NCBI RefSeq assembly: GCF_000176915.2
Contig: NC_014844.1
Coordinates: 806,001-870,000 of the forward strand
Length of the DNA: 64,000 nt
Source: Pseudodesulfovibrio aespoeensis Aspo-2
GTDB taxonomy: Bacteria; Desulfobacterota; Desulfovibrionia; Desulfovibrionales; Desulfovibrionaceae
Reading direction: 5' to 3'
Each line of letters starts with the position of its first letter. The first letter of the stretch is position 1. The notes under the pieces were generated by a model. That model was given only the letters and a program-made list of their open reading frames with translations. It was not told the origin of the DNA and did not search any database. A program made the position numbers and the translations under genes. Below are positions 15,974 through 26,206 of the stretch, piece by piece.

Positions 15974-18640
15974 ATGGCCCGCAGGGAACTGGCCAAGGCA
16001 TACGAGCCTTGGGATGTCGAGGAAAAGTGGGAGAGCCACTGGGAAGCGGACAAGACCTTCACCCCGGACCCGGACGGGCCGGGCGACCCGTATTCCATCG
16101 TCATCCCGCCGCCCAACGTCACGGGCGTGCTGCACATGGGCCACGCCCTGAACCTGACGCTTCAGGACATCCTGTGCCGGTTCCACCGCCAGCAGGGGCG
16201 CAACGTGCTCTGGGTGCCGGGTACGGACCACGCGGGCATCGCCACCCAGAACGTGGTGGAGCGCCAGCTCAAGGAAGAGGGCAAGAGCCGCCACGACCTG
16301 GGCCGCGAGAAGTTCATCGAGCGCGTCTGGGAGTGGAAGCAGGAAAAGGGCGACCGCATCCTCGGCCAGATCAGGCGCATGGGCGCGTCCGTGGACTGGA
16401 CCCGTGAGTGCTTCACCTTTGACGACCAGCGCGCCAGGGCCGTGCGCGAGGTGTTCGTCGAGCTGTACCGGCAGGGGCTCATCTACAAGGGCGACTACAT
16501 CATCAACTGGTGCAACCGCTGCCACACCGCCCTGGCCGACGACGAGGTCGAGCACGAGCCGAAACCCGGCCATCTCTACCACATCCAATATCCCCTGGCC
16601 GACGGCTCGGGCCATCTGGTGGTGGCCACCACCCGGCCCGAGACCATGCTCGGCGACACGGCCATTGCCGTGAACCCGGAGGACGAGCGCTTCAACCACC
16701 TCATCGGCAAGGAGGCCGTGCTGCCGCTCGTGGGCCGCAAGCTGCCCATCATCGGCGACGCCTACGTGGACGTGGCCTTTGGCACTGGCTGCCTCAAGGT
16801 CACGCCCGCCCACGACATGAACGACTGGGAGCTGGGCCGCAAGCACGGTCTCGAAGTGCTGGCCATCCTCGACGAGGACGGCAACATCAACGAGAACGCG
16901 CCCGAGCGCTATCGCGGCCTGCACAAGGCAGAGGCGCGCACGGTCATCATCACGGACCTCAAGAACGAAGGGTTGTTCGTGGGCGTGGACGACCACGACC
17001 ATTCGGTGGGCGCGTGCTACCGCTGCAAGTCGGTCATCGAGCCGCATGTCTCCACCCAGTGGTTCGTGTCCATGAAGCCTTTGGCCGAGAAGGCGCGCGC
17101 CGCCGTGCCCGCACAGACCAAAATTCACCCGGAGCACTGGACCAAGACCTACTACGAGTGGCTCGACAACATCCGCGACTGGTGCATTTCGCGCCAGATA
17201 TGGTGGGGCCACCGCATCCCGGCCTGGACCTGCGAGAAATGCGGCGCTCTGACCGTGTCCATCACCGACCCCAGCGCCTGCGAATCCTGCGGCAGCCGCA
17301 ACATCATCCAGGACGAGGACGTGCTCGACACCTGGTTCTCGTCCGCGCTGTGGCCTTTCTCCACTCTGGGCTGGCCCGACAAGACCCCGGAGCTGGCCAG
17401 GTACTACCCGACCTCCTGTCTGGTCACCGGGTTTGACATCCTCTTTTTCTGGGTGGCGCGCATGATGATGATGGGGCTCCAGTTCATGGAGCGGGTGCCG
17501 TTTCACGATGTCTACATCCACGCCCTGGTGCGCGACGAAAAGGGCAAGAAGATGTCCAAGTCCACGGGCAACGTCATCGACCCCCTGGACATGATCGAGA
17601 AATACGGGGCCGACGCCCTGCGTTTCACCCTGACCAGCTTCGCGGCCATGGGCCGCGACATCAAGCTCTCGGAGCAGCGCATCGAGGGCTACAAGCACTT
17701 CATGAACAAGATCTGGAACGCGGCCCGGTTCGCCATGATGAACCTGCCCGACGAGATTCCGGCGGTCCCCCTCGACCAGACCTCAAGCCTTGCCGACACC
17801 TGGATTCTGCACCGGCTGGAGGAGGTCAAGACCACCGTGGCCGAGGCTACCGCGGCCTACCGCTTCAACGAGGTGGCCCAGACGCTCTACAAGTTCATCT
17901 GGTCCGAGTTCTGCGACTGGTACCTGGAGATGATCAAGCCCGCCCTCTACGGCGAGGACGAGGCAGCCAAGGCGGCCACCCAGAAGGCGCTGTGGACCGT
18001 GCTCTCCGAGACCATGGTCCTGCTCCACCCGGTGGCCCCGTTCATCTCCCAGGAGATATGGTCCGTGCTGCCCCGCCCGGCAGGCGACGACCGCTCCGAG
18101 GACATCGCCACCCTGCCGTTCCCGTCCCCGCGCCCCCAGTGCCTGAACCCGGACGCCGTGGCCCGCATGGAGCTGTTCATGGGCGTGGTCTCCGGCATCC
18201 GCAACATCCGCACCGAACTGCTCATCGAGCCGGCCAAGAAGCTCGACCTGCTGGTGCGCACGGCAAACGACGCAGACAGGGGCGTGCTCGAATCCACCCT
18301 GAACCTGATCCGCTTCCTGGCCCGCGTCGAGAACGTCACCATCGGCCCGGATGTCAAGGGCCCCAAGGCGTCGGGCGCAGCCGTGGTCCAGGGCAACGAG
18401 CTCTTCGTGCCCCTTGCGGGCGTGGTGGATTTCGAGGCCGAGCTGGCGCGCCTGGACAAGAACCTGGCCAAGCTCGACAAGACCATGAAAGGCGTGTCCG
18501 GCAAGCTCGCCAACCCCGGCTTTGTCAACAACGCCCCGCCCGAGGTGGTGGAGGGCGAAAAGCGCAAGCTGGCCGAGATGGAAGAGGAACAAACCAAGCT
18601 CGCCCAACTCAAGGCCCGCCTTGAGAGCGTGATGGAGTAG
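15974..18640 (+). CDS. valS: valyl-tRNA synthetase
   Basis: ValRS charges tRNA-Val using ATP and edits mischarged Thr. The 888-residue protein has the class I HIGH-type motif in PPNVTGVLHMGHALN (near residue 48), the editing CP1 domain in the middle (TTRPETMLGDTAIAV), and KMSKSTGN near residue 535. An anticodon-binding domain and a C-terminal coiled-coil arm (LARLDKNLAKLDKTMKGVSG) complete it. ATG 15974 is chosen because MARRELAKAYEPWDVE matches the family N-terminus and a GGAGG site sits 8 bases upstream; the more upstream ATG would translate the repeat element. A strong hairpin follows the stop codon. Confidence 0.97.
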   Translation: MARRELAKAYEPWDVEEKWESHWEADKTFTPDPDGPGDPYSIVIPPPNVTGVLHMGHALNLTLQDILCRFHRQQGRNVLWVPGTDHAGIATQNVVERQLKEEGKSRHDLGREKFIERVWEWKQEKGDRILGQIRRMGASVDWTRECFTFDDQRARAVREVFVELYRQGLIYKGDYIINWCNRCHTALADDEVEHEPKPGHLYHIQYPLADGSGHLVVATTRPETMLGDTAIAVNPEDERFNHLIGKEAVLPLVGRKLPIIGDAYVDVAFGTGCLKVTPAHDMNDWELGRKHGLEVLAILDEDGNINENAPERYRGLHKAEARTVIITDLKNEGLFVGVDDHDHSVGACYRCKSVIEPHVSTQWFVSMKPLAEKARAAVPAQTKIHPEHWTKTYYEWLDNIRDWCISRQIWWGHRIPAWTCEKCGALTVSITDPSACESCGSRNIIQDEDVLDTWFSSALWPFSTLGWPDKTPELARYYPTSCLVTGFDILFFWVARMMMMGLQFMERVPFHDVYIHALVRDEKGKKMSKSTGNVIDPLDMIEKYGADALRFTLTSFAAMGRDIKLSEQRIEGYKHFMNKIWNAARFAMMNLPDEIPAVPLDQTSSLADTWILHRLEEVKTTVAEATAAYRFNEVAQTLYKFIWSEFCDWYLEMIKPALYGEDEAAKAATQKALWTVLSETMVLLHPVAPFISQEIWSVLPRPAGDDRSEDIATLPFPSPRPQCLNPDAVARMELFMGVVSGIRNIRTELLIEPAKKLDLLVRTANDADRGVLESTLNLIRFLARVENVTIGPDVKGPKASGAAVVQGNELFVPLAGVVDFEAELARLDKNLAKLDKTMKGVSGKLANPGFVNNAPPEVVEGEKRKLAEMEEEQTKLAQLKARLESVME

Positions 18641-18647
18641 AAAAAAC

Positions 18648-18671
18648 GAAGCCCCTCGTTGGAGGGGCTTC
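18648..18671. terminator. hairpin terminator after valS
   Basis: A perfect 10-bp stem (GAAGCCCCTC / GAGGGGCTTC) with a 4-base loop starts 8 bp after the valS stop. It is preceded by an A-run, so its U-tract would be on the minus-strand transcript. On the plus strand it may act as a weak or Rho-assisted stop. Confidence 0.7.
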
Positions 18672-18777
18672 GCATTGAACCTTGAGGACATCACTGGCTC
18701 GGAGCCGGGAGGGGTTTCTCTCAAGGACAGCAATCAATACATACACACGATTCGCATGAAAGGCAAGCCTACAAGAA

Positions 18778-19473
18778 ATGTCTGATCAGTCACAGATACA
18801 AAGACGTCTTGAAGAACTGGTCAGGAGTTTGTCTGTGGAACGTCTTCAGCCATACAAGTTGCCCAGAAATGTCAACCCGGACGAGGGCGATTACGACTGG
18901 CTTCTTCGTTACGTATGGAATATCAAGTTGTGCGAATCGTTGTATCCTGGACTTCAGAATCTTGAAATCGCGTTGAGAAATGCAATTCACAACACCCTCT
19001 CCAAGGCATACGAAACAGAGTTTTGGTTTTTGAAAGAAGGTTTGTTGAAGGTCGGCGAGTCCGAGCAGATACGCCGTGCTGAGCGGCTTATCCCAACAGG
19101 AAAGCGGAAAATAGCCGGGAAATACGTCGCGGAATTGGGGTTTGGCTTTTGGGTTTCCCTTCTCCACAAACGATACCATGATTCATTGGTGCCGAAAATC
19201 ATGAAAACGGCCTTTCCCGGCAAGGCCCACCCCATGAAGAGATCATTGGTTGCAGGAGAACTCGACACGATTCGCAAGTTACGCAATAGAGTGTTTCATC
19301 ACGAACCCATTTGGAACAATCCACGACTTGCGGTTTTGCACAACCAGATTTTGCAGTATGTCGCTTGGCTCAACTATGAGTTATTTATCGTAACCAGGGG
19401 AGTGGACGGGTTTGAAACCATCCACCAGTCCGGGACCACTCCGTATAAAGAAATAATCGCGGAAATTGGTTAG
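18778..19473 (+). CDS. Abi-like (HEPN superfamily) protein
   Basis: This 231-residue protein resembles the Abi_2/AbiD-F family linked to abortive phage infection. The N-terminal region has QPYKLPRNVNPDEGDYDWLL and the conserved NLEIALRNAIHNTLS helix. The C-terminal part contains KLRNRVFHHEP, which fits the RNxxxH catalytic motif of HEPN ribonucleases. Codon use and base composition are clearly more AT-rich than the flanking valS and cobA genes, which suggests recent acquisition. It stands alone, without a recognisable antitoxin or neighbouring defence genes. A role as an RNase in phage defence is inferred from the family and is not demonstrated. Confidence 0.8.
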   Translation: MSDQSQIQRRLEELVRSLSVERLQPYKLPRNVNPDEGDYDWLLRYVWNIKLCESLYPGLQNLEIALRNAIHNTLSKAYETEFWFLKEGLLKVGESEQIRRAERLIPTGKRKIAGKYVAELGFGFWVSLLHKRYHDSLVPKIMKTAFPGKAHPMKRSLVAGELDTIRKLRNRVFHHEPIWNNPRLAVLHNQILQYVAWLNYELFIVTRGVDGFETIHQSGTTPYKEIIAEIG

Positions 19474-19497
19474 CCGCGCATGTCAGGAGAGAATACC

Positions 19498-21018
19498 ATG
19501 GCAAACGTTTTCCTCGTCGGAGCCGGTCCGGGCGATCCGGGCATGCTCACACTGCGGGCCAAGGAGATCATCGAGACCTGCGATGTGATGATCTACGATT
19601 ATCTGGCCAACGCGGATTTTCTGAAGTGGTGCAAGTCCGACTGCGAGATCCTCTACGTGGGCAAGAAGGGCGGGGATCACACCCTGCCCCAGGACCAGAT
19701 CAACGCGCTGATCGTGGACAAGGCGCGCAGCGGCAAGACCATCTGCCGGCTCAAGGGCGGCGATCCGTATGTGTTCGGGCGCGGCGGCGAGGAGGCCGAG
19801 GAGCTGGTGGAGGCGGGCATCGACTTCGAGGTGGTGCCGGGCATCACTGCGGGCGTGGCCGCCCCGGCCTATGCGGGCATTCCGGTGACCCACCGCGACC
19901 ATACCACCAGCGTCTGCTTCATCACCGGCCACGAGGACCCCACCAAGGGCGAATCCGGCAACAACTGGGCCGTGTACGGCCAGTCCAATTCCACCCTGGT
20001 CTTCTACATGGGCGTGGGCAACCTGCCCATGATCGCCGAAAATCTCATGAAGCATGGCCGGGCTGCCGACACCCCGGTGGCCCTGGTGCGCTGGGGCACG
20101 CGCTGCAATCAGCAGTCCTTTGTCTCCACCCTGGAGAACGTGGCCGCCGACGCGGCAGAGCGCAAGTTCAAGGCCCCGTCCATCATCATCGTGGGCGGTG
20201 TCTGCTCCCTGCACGACAAGCTTGCGTGGTTCGAGAAGAAACCCCTGCTCGGCCAGGGCGTGGTGGTCACCCGAGCCCGCGAGCAGGCCAGCGGGCTGGT
20301 GGACATCCTGCGCGGCCACGGGGCGTGCGTGCACGAGTTTCCGACCATTGCCGTGGAGCCGCTCGACGACTACGCCGAGGTGGAGACGGCCATTCTGCAA
20401 CTGGCCCGCTACCAGTGGGTGGTGTTCACCTCGGTCAACGGCGTCAAATTCTTCTGGGAGCAGCTCGGAGCCATCGGCCTGGATTCGCGCATCTTTGGCG
20501 GCATGCAGATCGCGGCCATCGGCCCGGCCACGGCGGATGAGCTCAAGGCGCGCGGCATCATCCCGGATTTCGTGCCCGACAAGTACGTGGCCGAGCATGT
20601 GGTCGAGGGGCTGCTTGCGCTGGGCATCCAGGGCCAGGACGTGCTCATCCCGCGCGCGAAAGTCGCCCGCGAGGTCTTGCCGGAAGAGCTGAAAAAGGCG
20701 GGTTGCAACGTCACGGTCCTGCCCGTGTACGAGACCAGACTGGTCCAGCAGTCCGGTGACGAGATCGTGGCCGCGCTCGACAACGGCGACATCCGATACG
20801 TCACCTTCACCTCGTCGAGCACGGTGGAGAACTTCTTCGAGCTGATCCCGGCAGACACCCTGCGCCGGTATCCGGACGTGCGGCTCGCCTCCATCGGGCC
20901 GGTCACGACCGCCACCCTGTCCCGCTTCGGCTTCACCCCGGCCATCGAGCCGGAGGACTACACCATCCCCGGCCTGGTGGCCGCGCTGGTGGCCGCAGTG
21001 ACGGCGGACAAGGGCTGA
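19498..21018 (+). CDS. cobA-hemD: fused uroporphyrinogen-III C-methyltransferase / uroporphyrinogen-III synthase
   Basis: Two consecutive tetrapyrrole enzymes are joined in one 506-residue protein. Residues 1-245 form SAM-dependent uroporphyrinogen-III methyltransferase (CobA/SUMT; VGAGPGDPGMLTLRAKE at the start, then RLKGGDPYVFGRGGEEAEEL and VVPGITAG). Residues about 255-506 form the HemD domain (GVVVTRAREQASGLVDIL, TFTSSSTVENFFEL, ASIGPVTTATL). Together they turn hydroxymethylbilane into precorrin-2, the branch point to siroheme, cobalamin and, through siroheme decarboxylation, heme. The ATG at 19498 follows an AGGAGAG site; a frame start at 19480 would include that site and is not used. 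This fusion is common in sulfate reducers and clostridia. Confidence 0.95.
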   Translation: MANVFLVGAGPGDPGMLTLRAKEIIETCDVMIYDYLANADFLKWCKSDCEILYVGKKGGDHTLPQDQINALIVDKARSGKTICRLKGGDPYVFGRGGEEAEELVEAGIDFEVVPGITAGVAAPAYAGIPVTHRDHTTSVCFITGHEDPTKGESGNNWAVYGQSNSTLVFYMGVGNLPMIAENLMKHGRAADTPVALVRWGTRCNQQSFVSTLENVAADAAERKFKAPSIIIVGGVCSLHDKLAWFEKKPLLGQGVVVTRAREQASGLVDILRGHGACVHEFPTIAVEPLDDYAEVETAILQLARYQWVVFTSVNGVKFFWEQLGAIGLDSRIFGGMQIAAIGPATADELKARGIIPDFVPDKYVAEHVVEGLLALGIQGQDVLIPRAKVAREVLPEELKKAGCNVTVLPVYETRLVQQSGDEIVAALDNGDIRYVTFTSSSTVENFFELIPADTLRRYPDVRLASIGPVTTATLSRFGFTPAIEPEDYTIPGLVAALVAAVTADKG

Positions 21019-21041
21019 TCGCCTCGCATTTGAACGATGCT

Positions 21042-21076
21042 AAGGGGGCCGGTCCATTGCCGGTCCCCTTTTTTTG
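21042..21076 (+). terminator. Rho-independent terminator after cobA-hemD
   Basis: An 11-bp stem (AAGGGGGCCGG / CCGGTCCCCTT, one G-U pair) with a 7-base loop is followed directly by seven Ts. It lies 24 bp after the stop codon. Confidence 0.9.
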
Positions 21077-21232
21077 CGCCCAAAGCCATGTCCGCACCCG
21101 GCGGTTGGTGAAAACAATCCTTGAAAAACGCGGCGGATTGGGCCAACTATGCGGGCGGGGCGCGGACGCGCCTCTTTTGCAGCCACATCCGACCATGCGG
21201 CCCATTCCGCCAAGCGTTTTACAGGAGTGCCG

Positions 21233-21937
21233 ATGTCCTTGCCCATAGCCGTCCTCGTCTCGGGGAGCGGGTCCAACCTGCAATCCATCATCGACCGCAT
21301 CGCCGAGGGAGTGCTCGACGCCGAGATCCGGCTCGTGGTCTCCAACCGGGCCGGGGCCTTTGGGCTGGAGCGGGCCAGGAAGCACAACATCCCCACCAAG
21401 GTGCTGCTGCATACCGACTACCCCACGCGCGAGGCGTTCGACGCGGCCCTGGTGGATTCCATCCACAAGGCGGGTGTGGACAAGGGCGGGCTGGTGGTCA
21501 TGGCCGGGTTCATGCGCATCGTCACCCCGGTCTTTCTCTCCGCTTTCCCGCACCGGGTGGTCAACATCCATCCCGCCCTGTTGCCCGCCTTCCCAGGCGT
21601 GCACGGGCAGGCCGACGCCGCGGATTACGGGGTCAAAATATCGGGCTGCACCGTGCATTTCGTGGACGAGGAGATGGACCACGGCCCGGTCATCATCCAG
21701 GCCGCCGTGCCCTGTCAGGCAGGCGAGGACGGCAATGTGCTCGGCCCGCGCATCCTCAAGCTCGAACACCGCGTCTACCCCCAGGCCATCCAGTGGATCG
21801 CCGAGGACCGGCTGACCATCCGCGACCGTCATGTGGACCTCAAGGTCTCGGGCCGCCCCAAGGCCGAGCAACCCAGGGCCGACATCGACACCCCCACCTA
21901 TGCCCTGGTCTGGCCGCCCCTCGAAGCGGGCTTCTAA
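21233..21937 (+). CDS. purN: phosphoribosylglycinamide formyltransferase
   Basis: PurN transfers a formyl group from 10-formyl-tetrahydrofolate to GAR in purine synthesis. The 234-residue protein begins PIAVLVSGSGSNLQSII (phosphate-binding loop), contains MAGFMRIVTPVFL, and has the catalytic segment NIHPALLPAFPGVHG with GCTVHFVDEEMDHGP after it. ATG 21233 has an ACAGGAG site upstream; an earlier in-frame ATG lacks one. A C-terminal extension of about 30 residues beyond the usual 200-210 ends in TYALVWPPLEAGF. The gene lies between two strong terminators, so it is probably a single-gene transcript. Confidence 0.95.
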   Translation: MSLPIAVLVSGSGSNLQSIIDRIAEGVLDAEIRLVVSNRAGAFGLERARKHNIPTKVLLHTDYPTREAFDAALVDSIHKAGVDKGGLVVMAGFMRIVTPVFLSAFPHRVVNIHPALLPAFPGVHGQADAADYGVKISGCTVHFVDEEMDHGPVIIQAAVPCQAGEDGNVLGPRILKLEHRVYPQAIQWIAEDRLTIRDRHVDLKVSGRPKAEQPRADIDTPTYALVWPPLEAGF

Positions 21938-21983
21938 CCGGGCAGGCCGGGCTACGCTCCAGCCAGTTGCGTTGCCGCAACAC

Positions 21984-22023
21984 GGATCAGGCCTCGTGTG
22001 GAAATCCACGCGAGGCCTGATCC
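21984..22023. terminator. long hairpin between convergent purN and cbiD
   Basis: A 19-bp near-perfect stem (starting GGATCAGGCCTCG, one G-U pair) with a 2-base gap lies 46 bp after purN and 48 bp before the end of the convergent cbiD gene. It is likely to stop transcripts from both sides, although the T-run on the plus side is only three bases. Confidence 0.75.
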
Positions 22024-22071
22024 TTTGCGTCTTGCCGTGGATGTCAGGGCTGGACACGGTCAGCCGCCCGC

Positions 22072-23148
22072 TCAGATCAGCCGCTGTCCGTCAAAATCGA
22101 AGACCGCGTAGCTCACTGCGCAGCGACCGCCGGAAAAGGCGCGGGCCGCGCTGGCAGCTCTGGCCGTGAGCAGGGCGAGCAGGGCAGGCAGGGCCGGATC
22201 GGCCCGCAGCAGGTCGAGCACCTGCCGGGCGGTGTTGGCCTCGCGGATGGCGGGCAGGAGGCCGGGCGCGCACCCTGCCTTGACGCACAGTTCGGCCAGC
22301 CGGGCGAAATCCACGGGGTGGCTTTTGGCGTGGGTGTAGGCCAGCCCCTGGGCCTGTTTGACCAGCTTGCCGAAGAAGAGCGACCACGTCACACGGATAA
22401 AACCGCGCTGCGCTGCCCCGTCCATAGAAAATTCAAAAAAATCAGCAGCCTGGATCATGGCGGTCTCCGGCGTGTGGGGAAAGGCGTCCAGGTAGAGCCG
22501 CTCGGTGCGGCGGCCCGTGGTGAAGACGGCGTGCTCCAGGCCCAGGGCGCGGGCCACGTCGAGCCCCTCGGCCACCGTGGCCTTCCACGAGTCGTGGGAG
22601 TAGGGCTTGACAATGCCCTGGGTGCCGAGGATGGAGATGCCGCCCACGATGCCGAGCCTGGGATTCATGGTCTTGGCCGCCAGCCGTTCGCCGTCCGGCA
22701 CCTCGACCACCACCCGGACGCGGCCCGCGAAATCCGGTCCGGCAGCGTGGCGCACCCCGGCCTCGATCTGGCGTCGCGGCTCCGGGTTGATGGCGGGCTG
22801 GCCAACGGCCACGGGCAGGCCCGGCAGGGTGGCGACACCCACTCCGATGCCGCCTTCGACCAAGACGACCATAATGTCTGTGTCGTTTTGATTAATTTCG
22901 ACCACTGCCTGAATGTCGCAGCCATGGGTTGCGTCTGGATCGTCGCCGCCGTCCTTGACGACCGTGACGCGCACCGCGTCGCCTTCATGCTCATAGCGGG
23001 CCACCGGCACTTCGAGGTGGCCGCCGGGCGGGAGCGGGACCATGAACGTTGCCGGGCGCGCGCCGGTGAGCAGGAAGACCGTCCCGGCCATGGCCGCTGC
23101 CGTGGCGCAGGTGCCGGTGGTGCGGCCCGTGCGCAGGGGGGTGGTCAT
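22072..23148 (-). CDS. cbiD: cobalt-precorrin-5B C1-methyltransferase
   Basis: CbiD methylates C1 in the anaerobic cobalamin pathway. The 358-residue protein begins LRTGRTTGTCATAAAMAGTV, the conserved CbiD N-terminus, and contains NPRLGIVGGISILGTQGIVKPYS, which is the family signature. It continues with TTGRRTERLYLDAFP. The start ATG at 23148 overlaps the stop of the upstream SDR gene (ATGA), so the much longer open frame is not one gene. A shallow variation, INPEPRRQIEAGVR, matches the substrate-binding region. It is separated by several kb from cbiG and cobJ on the other strand. Confidence 0.95.
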   Translation of the reverse strand: MTTPLRTGRTTGTCATAAAMAGTVFLLTGARPATFMVPLPPGGHLEVPVARYEHEGDAVRVTVVKDGGDDPDATHGCDIQAVVEINQNDTDIMVVLVEGGIGVGVATLPGLPVAVGQPAINPEPRRQIEAGVRHAAGPDFAGRVRVVVEVPDGERLAAKTMNPRLGIVGGISILGTQGIVKPYSHDSWKATVAEGLDVARALGLEHAVFTTGRRTERLYLDAFPHTPETAMIQAADFFEFSMDGAAQRGFIRVTWSLFFGKLVKQAQGLAYTHAKSHPVDFARLAELCVKAGCAPGLLPAIREANTARQVLDLLRADPALPALLALLTARAASAARAFSGGRCAVSYAVFDFDGQRLI

Positions 23149-24659
23149 CCGCGTTTCCTGACGCGTTCGGGTTTGGAGTAGAGGTGCGTGCCCGCCTGGG
23201 CCGAGATATTCTTGATCATGTTGCCAAAAAGCAGGACGTGGAATGGATGCATGGCGAACCAGTAGAGGATGCCCAGCAGTCCCCTGGGCAGGAAGCGGGC
23301 GGTCATGACGATGTCCACGGCGTTTTCCCACTGGCTGTCGAGCCGGAATTCGAGCAGGGCCTCGCCCGGCAGCCGCATCTCGGCCAGCAGGAGCAGCCTG
23401 CGGCCCGGATCGCTGGCCAGCACCCGCCAGAAGTCGAGCGCGTCGCCCACGCGCACCGGGTCGCTGCCGCGCGGTCGGCCCCTGGCCATGCCCGGTCCGG
23501 CCAGGAGCCGGTCGATGAAGCCGCGCAGCCGCCACAGCGGGTCGCCGTAGTACCATCCCTGCTCGCCGCCGATGCGTTCGATGAGCGCCCAGACCTTGGC
23601 CGGGTCGCCCTGGAGCCGCGCCTTGTAGCCCAGCTCGTAGCTGGTGCCGCCCGCATAGGTGGGGTCGTCTCCCGAGGCCCACTCGGGCATGCACGCGCTG
23701 CCCACGTCGAACAGGCAGGTCTCCACCTTCTGGTGCTCGGTCTTGTCCAGGGCGCGGCGGATGGCCTCGCGGCAGGAGAGCAGCTCCTGGGGCACCAGTT
23801 CGCGGATGGTCTGGTCGCGGCAGACCACCTCGTTGCGCAGCCCCTCGATAAGGGATCGGGCCAGGGACATGGGCACCGGAGTGATCAGGCTGACCCAGAA
23901 GGACGAAAGTCGGGGCGAGAGAAAGGGCGTGGCCAGGATGCGCCGCCTGGGGATGCCCGCCACCTCTGCGTAGAGGGCGAAAAGTTCGGCGTAGGAGAGC
24001 ACGTCCGGGCCGCCGATGTCCAGGGTCAGCCCGGCGGTGGCCTCGTTCTCCAGGCATCCGGCCAGATAGCCCAGCACATTGCGGATGGCGATGGGCTGGG
24101 TGCGGGTGGTGACCCAGGTGGGCGCGAGCATGATTGGCAGCCGGTCGGCCAGATAGCGCACCAGCTCAAAGGACGACGAGCCCGAGCCGATGATCTGGGC
24201 GGCGCGCAGGATGGTCACCCGCGACGGGGCCAGGGAGAGGATGCGGCCCACCTCGGCCCGCGAGCGCAGATGCTTGGACAGCGGGTGGTCGTCGTGGTCC
24301 TCGCCCAGGCCGCCGAGGTAGATGATGCGCTCAAGCCCGGTGGCCGAGGCCGCGGCCACCATGTTGTAGGCCGCGTCTCGCTCCTGGGCCGAGAAGTCTC
24401 GCCCGGGCTGGTTCATGGAGTGGACGAGGTAGAAGGCGGCGCGGCAGCCGTCGGCGGCCAGGCGCAGGCTCTCTGCATCGTGCATGTCGGCGCGGACGAT
24501 CTCGAGGTTCGGATTGTCCGCCCACTGGCGCGAGCGGATCTTGTTCACGCTGCGCCCGGCGGCGCGGACCGTGAAGCCGCGCTCAAGCAGCAGGGGCACG
24601 AGCCTGCCGCCCACATAGCCGGTGGAGCCGAGTACGAGAACAGGGCGGGTGTCCATCAA
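23145..24659 (-). CDS. NAD(P)-binding SDR protein with C-terminal DUF2867 domain
   Basis: This 504-residue protein has an N-terminal extended/atypical SDR domain with the Rossmann motif GSTGYVGGRLVPLLL (residues about 11-25) and the TILRAAQIIGSGSSSF segment typical of NmrA-like members. From about residue 335 it has a DUF2867 domain (YELGYKARLQGDPAKVWALIERIGG, then WYYGDPLWRLRGFIDRLLAGPG), which has a START-like lipid-binding fold. The C-terminus includes a hydrophobic stretch (GLLGILYWFAMHPFHVLLFG) that may associate with membranes. The family is of unknown function. It is translationally coupled to cbiD; a functional link is not obvious. Confidence 0.85.
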   Translation of the reverse strand: MMDTRPVLVLGSTGYVGGRLVPLLLERGFTVRAAGRSVNKIRSRQWADNPNLEIVRADMHDAESLRLAADGCRAAFYLVHSMNQPGRDFSAQERDAAYNMVAAASATGLERIIYLGGLGEDHDDHPLSKHLRSRAEVGRILSLAPSRVTILRAAQIIGSGSSSFELVRYLADRLPIMLAPTWVTTRTQPIAIRNVLGYLAGCLENEATAGLTLDIGGPDVLSYAELFALYAEVAGIPRRRILATPFLSPRLSSFWVSLITPVPMSLARSLIEGLRNEVVCRDQTIRELVPQELLSCREAIRRALDKTEHQKVETCLFDVGSACMPEWASGDDPTYAGGTSYELGYKARLQGDPAKVWALIERIGGEQGWYYGDPLWRLRGFIDRLLAGPGMARGRPRGSDPVRVGDALDFWRVLASDPGRRLLLLAEMRLPGEALLEFRLDSQWENAVDIVMTARFLPRGLLGILYWFAMHPFHVLLFGNMIKNISAQAGTHLYSKPERVRKRG

Positions 24660-24705
24660 CTGCCTCCGGGATGCTTTTCAGTGGGCCGTCTGGCCGGGCA
24701 TGCCA

Positions 24706-25023
24706 CTATTTTTTTGGGGTGCCGGTGCTGAAGCGGAATTCGCCATCGCGGATGACCCAGCCCCGATCATTCATGCACTGGCTGTAGACCTTGTACTGCT
24801 TGTCCTTGCTCAGGGGGTATTGTTCCCCGGCGATCACGTCGCAGGCGCGCGAATCCGTGTCGAACCGGCTCTTGGCCTCGGCTGAGTCCTTGATATCGGG
24901 ATTCTCCCACTGCTTGGAGCAGCCCGTCAGGAGCGAGGCGGCCAGCAGGGCACTGAGCAGGGCGGCTCCGAGCGCAGCGGTCAGACACAGGGAGCGCATG
25001 GGGTGGCGCATGGGGTGATGCAT
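24706..25023 (-). CDS. small lipoprotein of unknown function
   Basis: This 105-residue protein has a hydrophobic signal (LCLTAALGAALLSALLAASLLTGC) ending in the lipobox LLTGC, so the mature lipoprotein starts at Cys near residue 35. The remaining 70 residues are polar and contain two further cysteines that could form a disulfide (SRACDVIAGEQYP and YSQCMNDRGW). The latter resembles many small envelope lipoproteins with an 'xCMxxRGW' end. Two starts are possible (25023, 25002). No specific role can be given. Confidence 0.75.
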   Translation of the reverse strand: MHHPMRHPMRSLCLTAALGAALLSALLAASLLTGCSKQWENPDIKDSAEAKSRFDTDSRACDVIAGEQYPLSKDKQYKVYSQCMNDRGWVIRDGEFRFSTGTPKK

Positions 25024-25041
25024 GGGGAATCCTTTCGGCGG

Positions 25042-26034
<993 letters not shown>

Positions 26035-26169
26035 GGAAATCTCCTTTGATGCGTCAGCAAGCGACAAGCATACGTGCGCCCGCCGTTCGTGGCAAGCCCC
26101 TGGTGGGACTCGGCAGGCGAATGGTGGTGTGCCGCAAGCGTCGGATTGCCCGTCCGCTGTTTGCCACGG

Positions 26170-26198
26170 TTGCATCCTGTGGCGCGGGCGGGTATAGA
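26170..26198 (+). promoter_or_regulatory. candidate promoter very close to the Ahb start codon
   Basis: TTGCAT and TATAGA are separated by 17 bp. The predicted start point, 6-8 bp after the -10 box, would fall only 0-3 bases before the ATG at 26207. No Shine-Dalgarno sequence is visible, so the transcript may be leaderless. Confidence 0.4.
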
Positions 26199-26206
26199 CC
26201 ACTGCC

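Noticed and set aside
15675-16001. Upstream extension of the BPL_N-like ORF across the repeat element
   Set aside because: The extension translates the hairpin element; the ATG at 15674 with its GAGGGA site explains the gene.
22072-24057. Single long minus-strand frame covering cbiD and part of the SDR gene
   Set aside because: CbiD starts at 23148 with the family N-terminus and overlaps the stop of the SDR gene in another frame; the upstream part of the long frame is a shadow.
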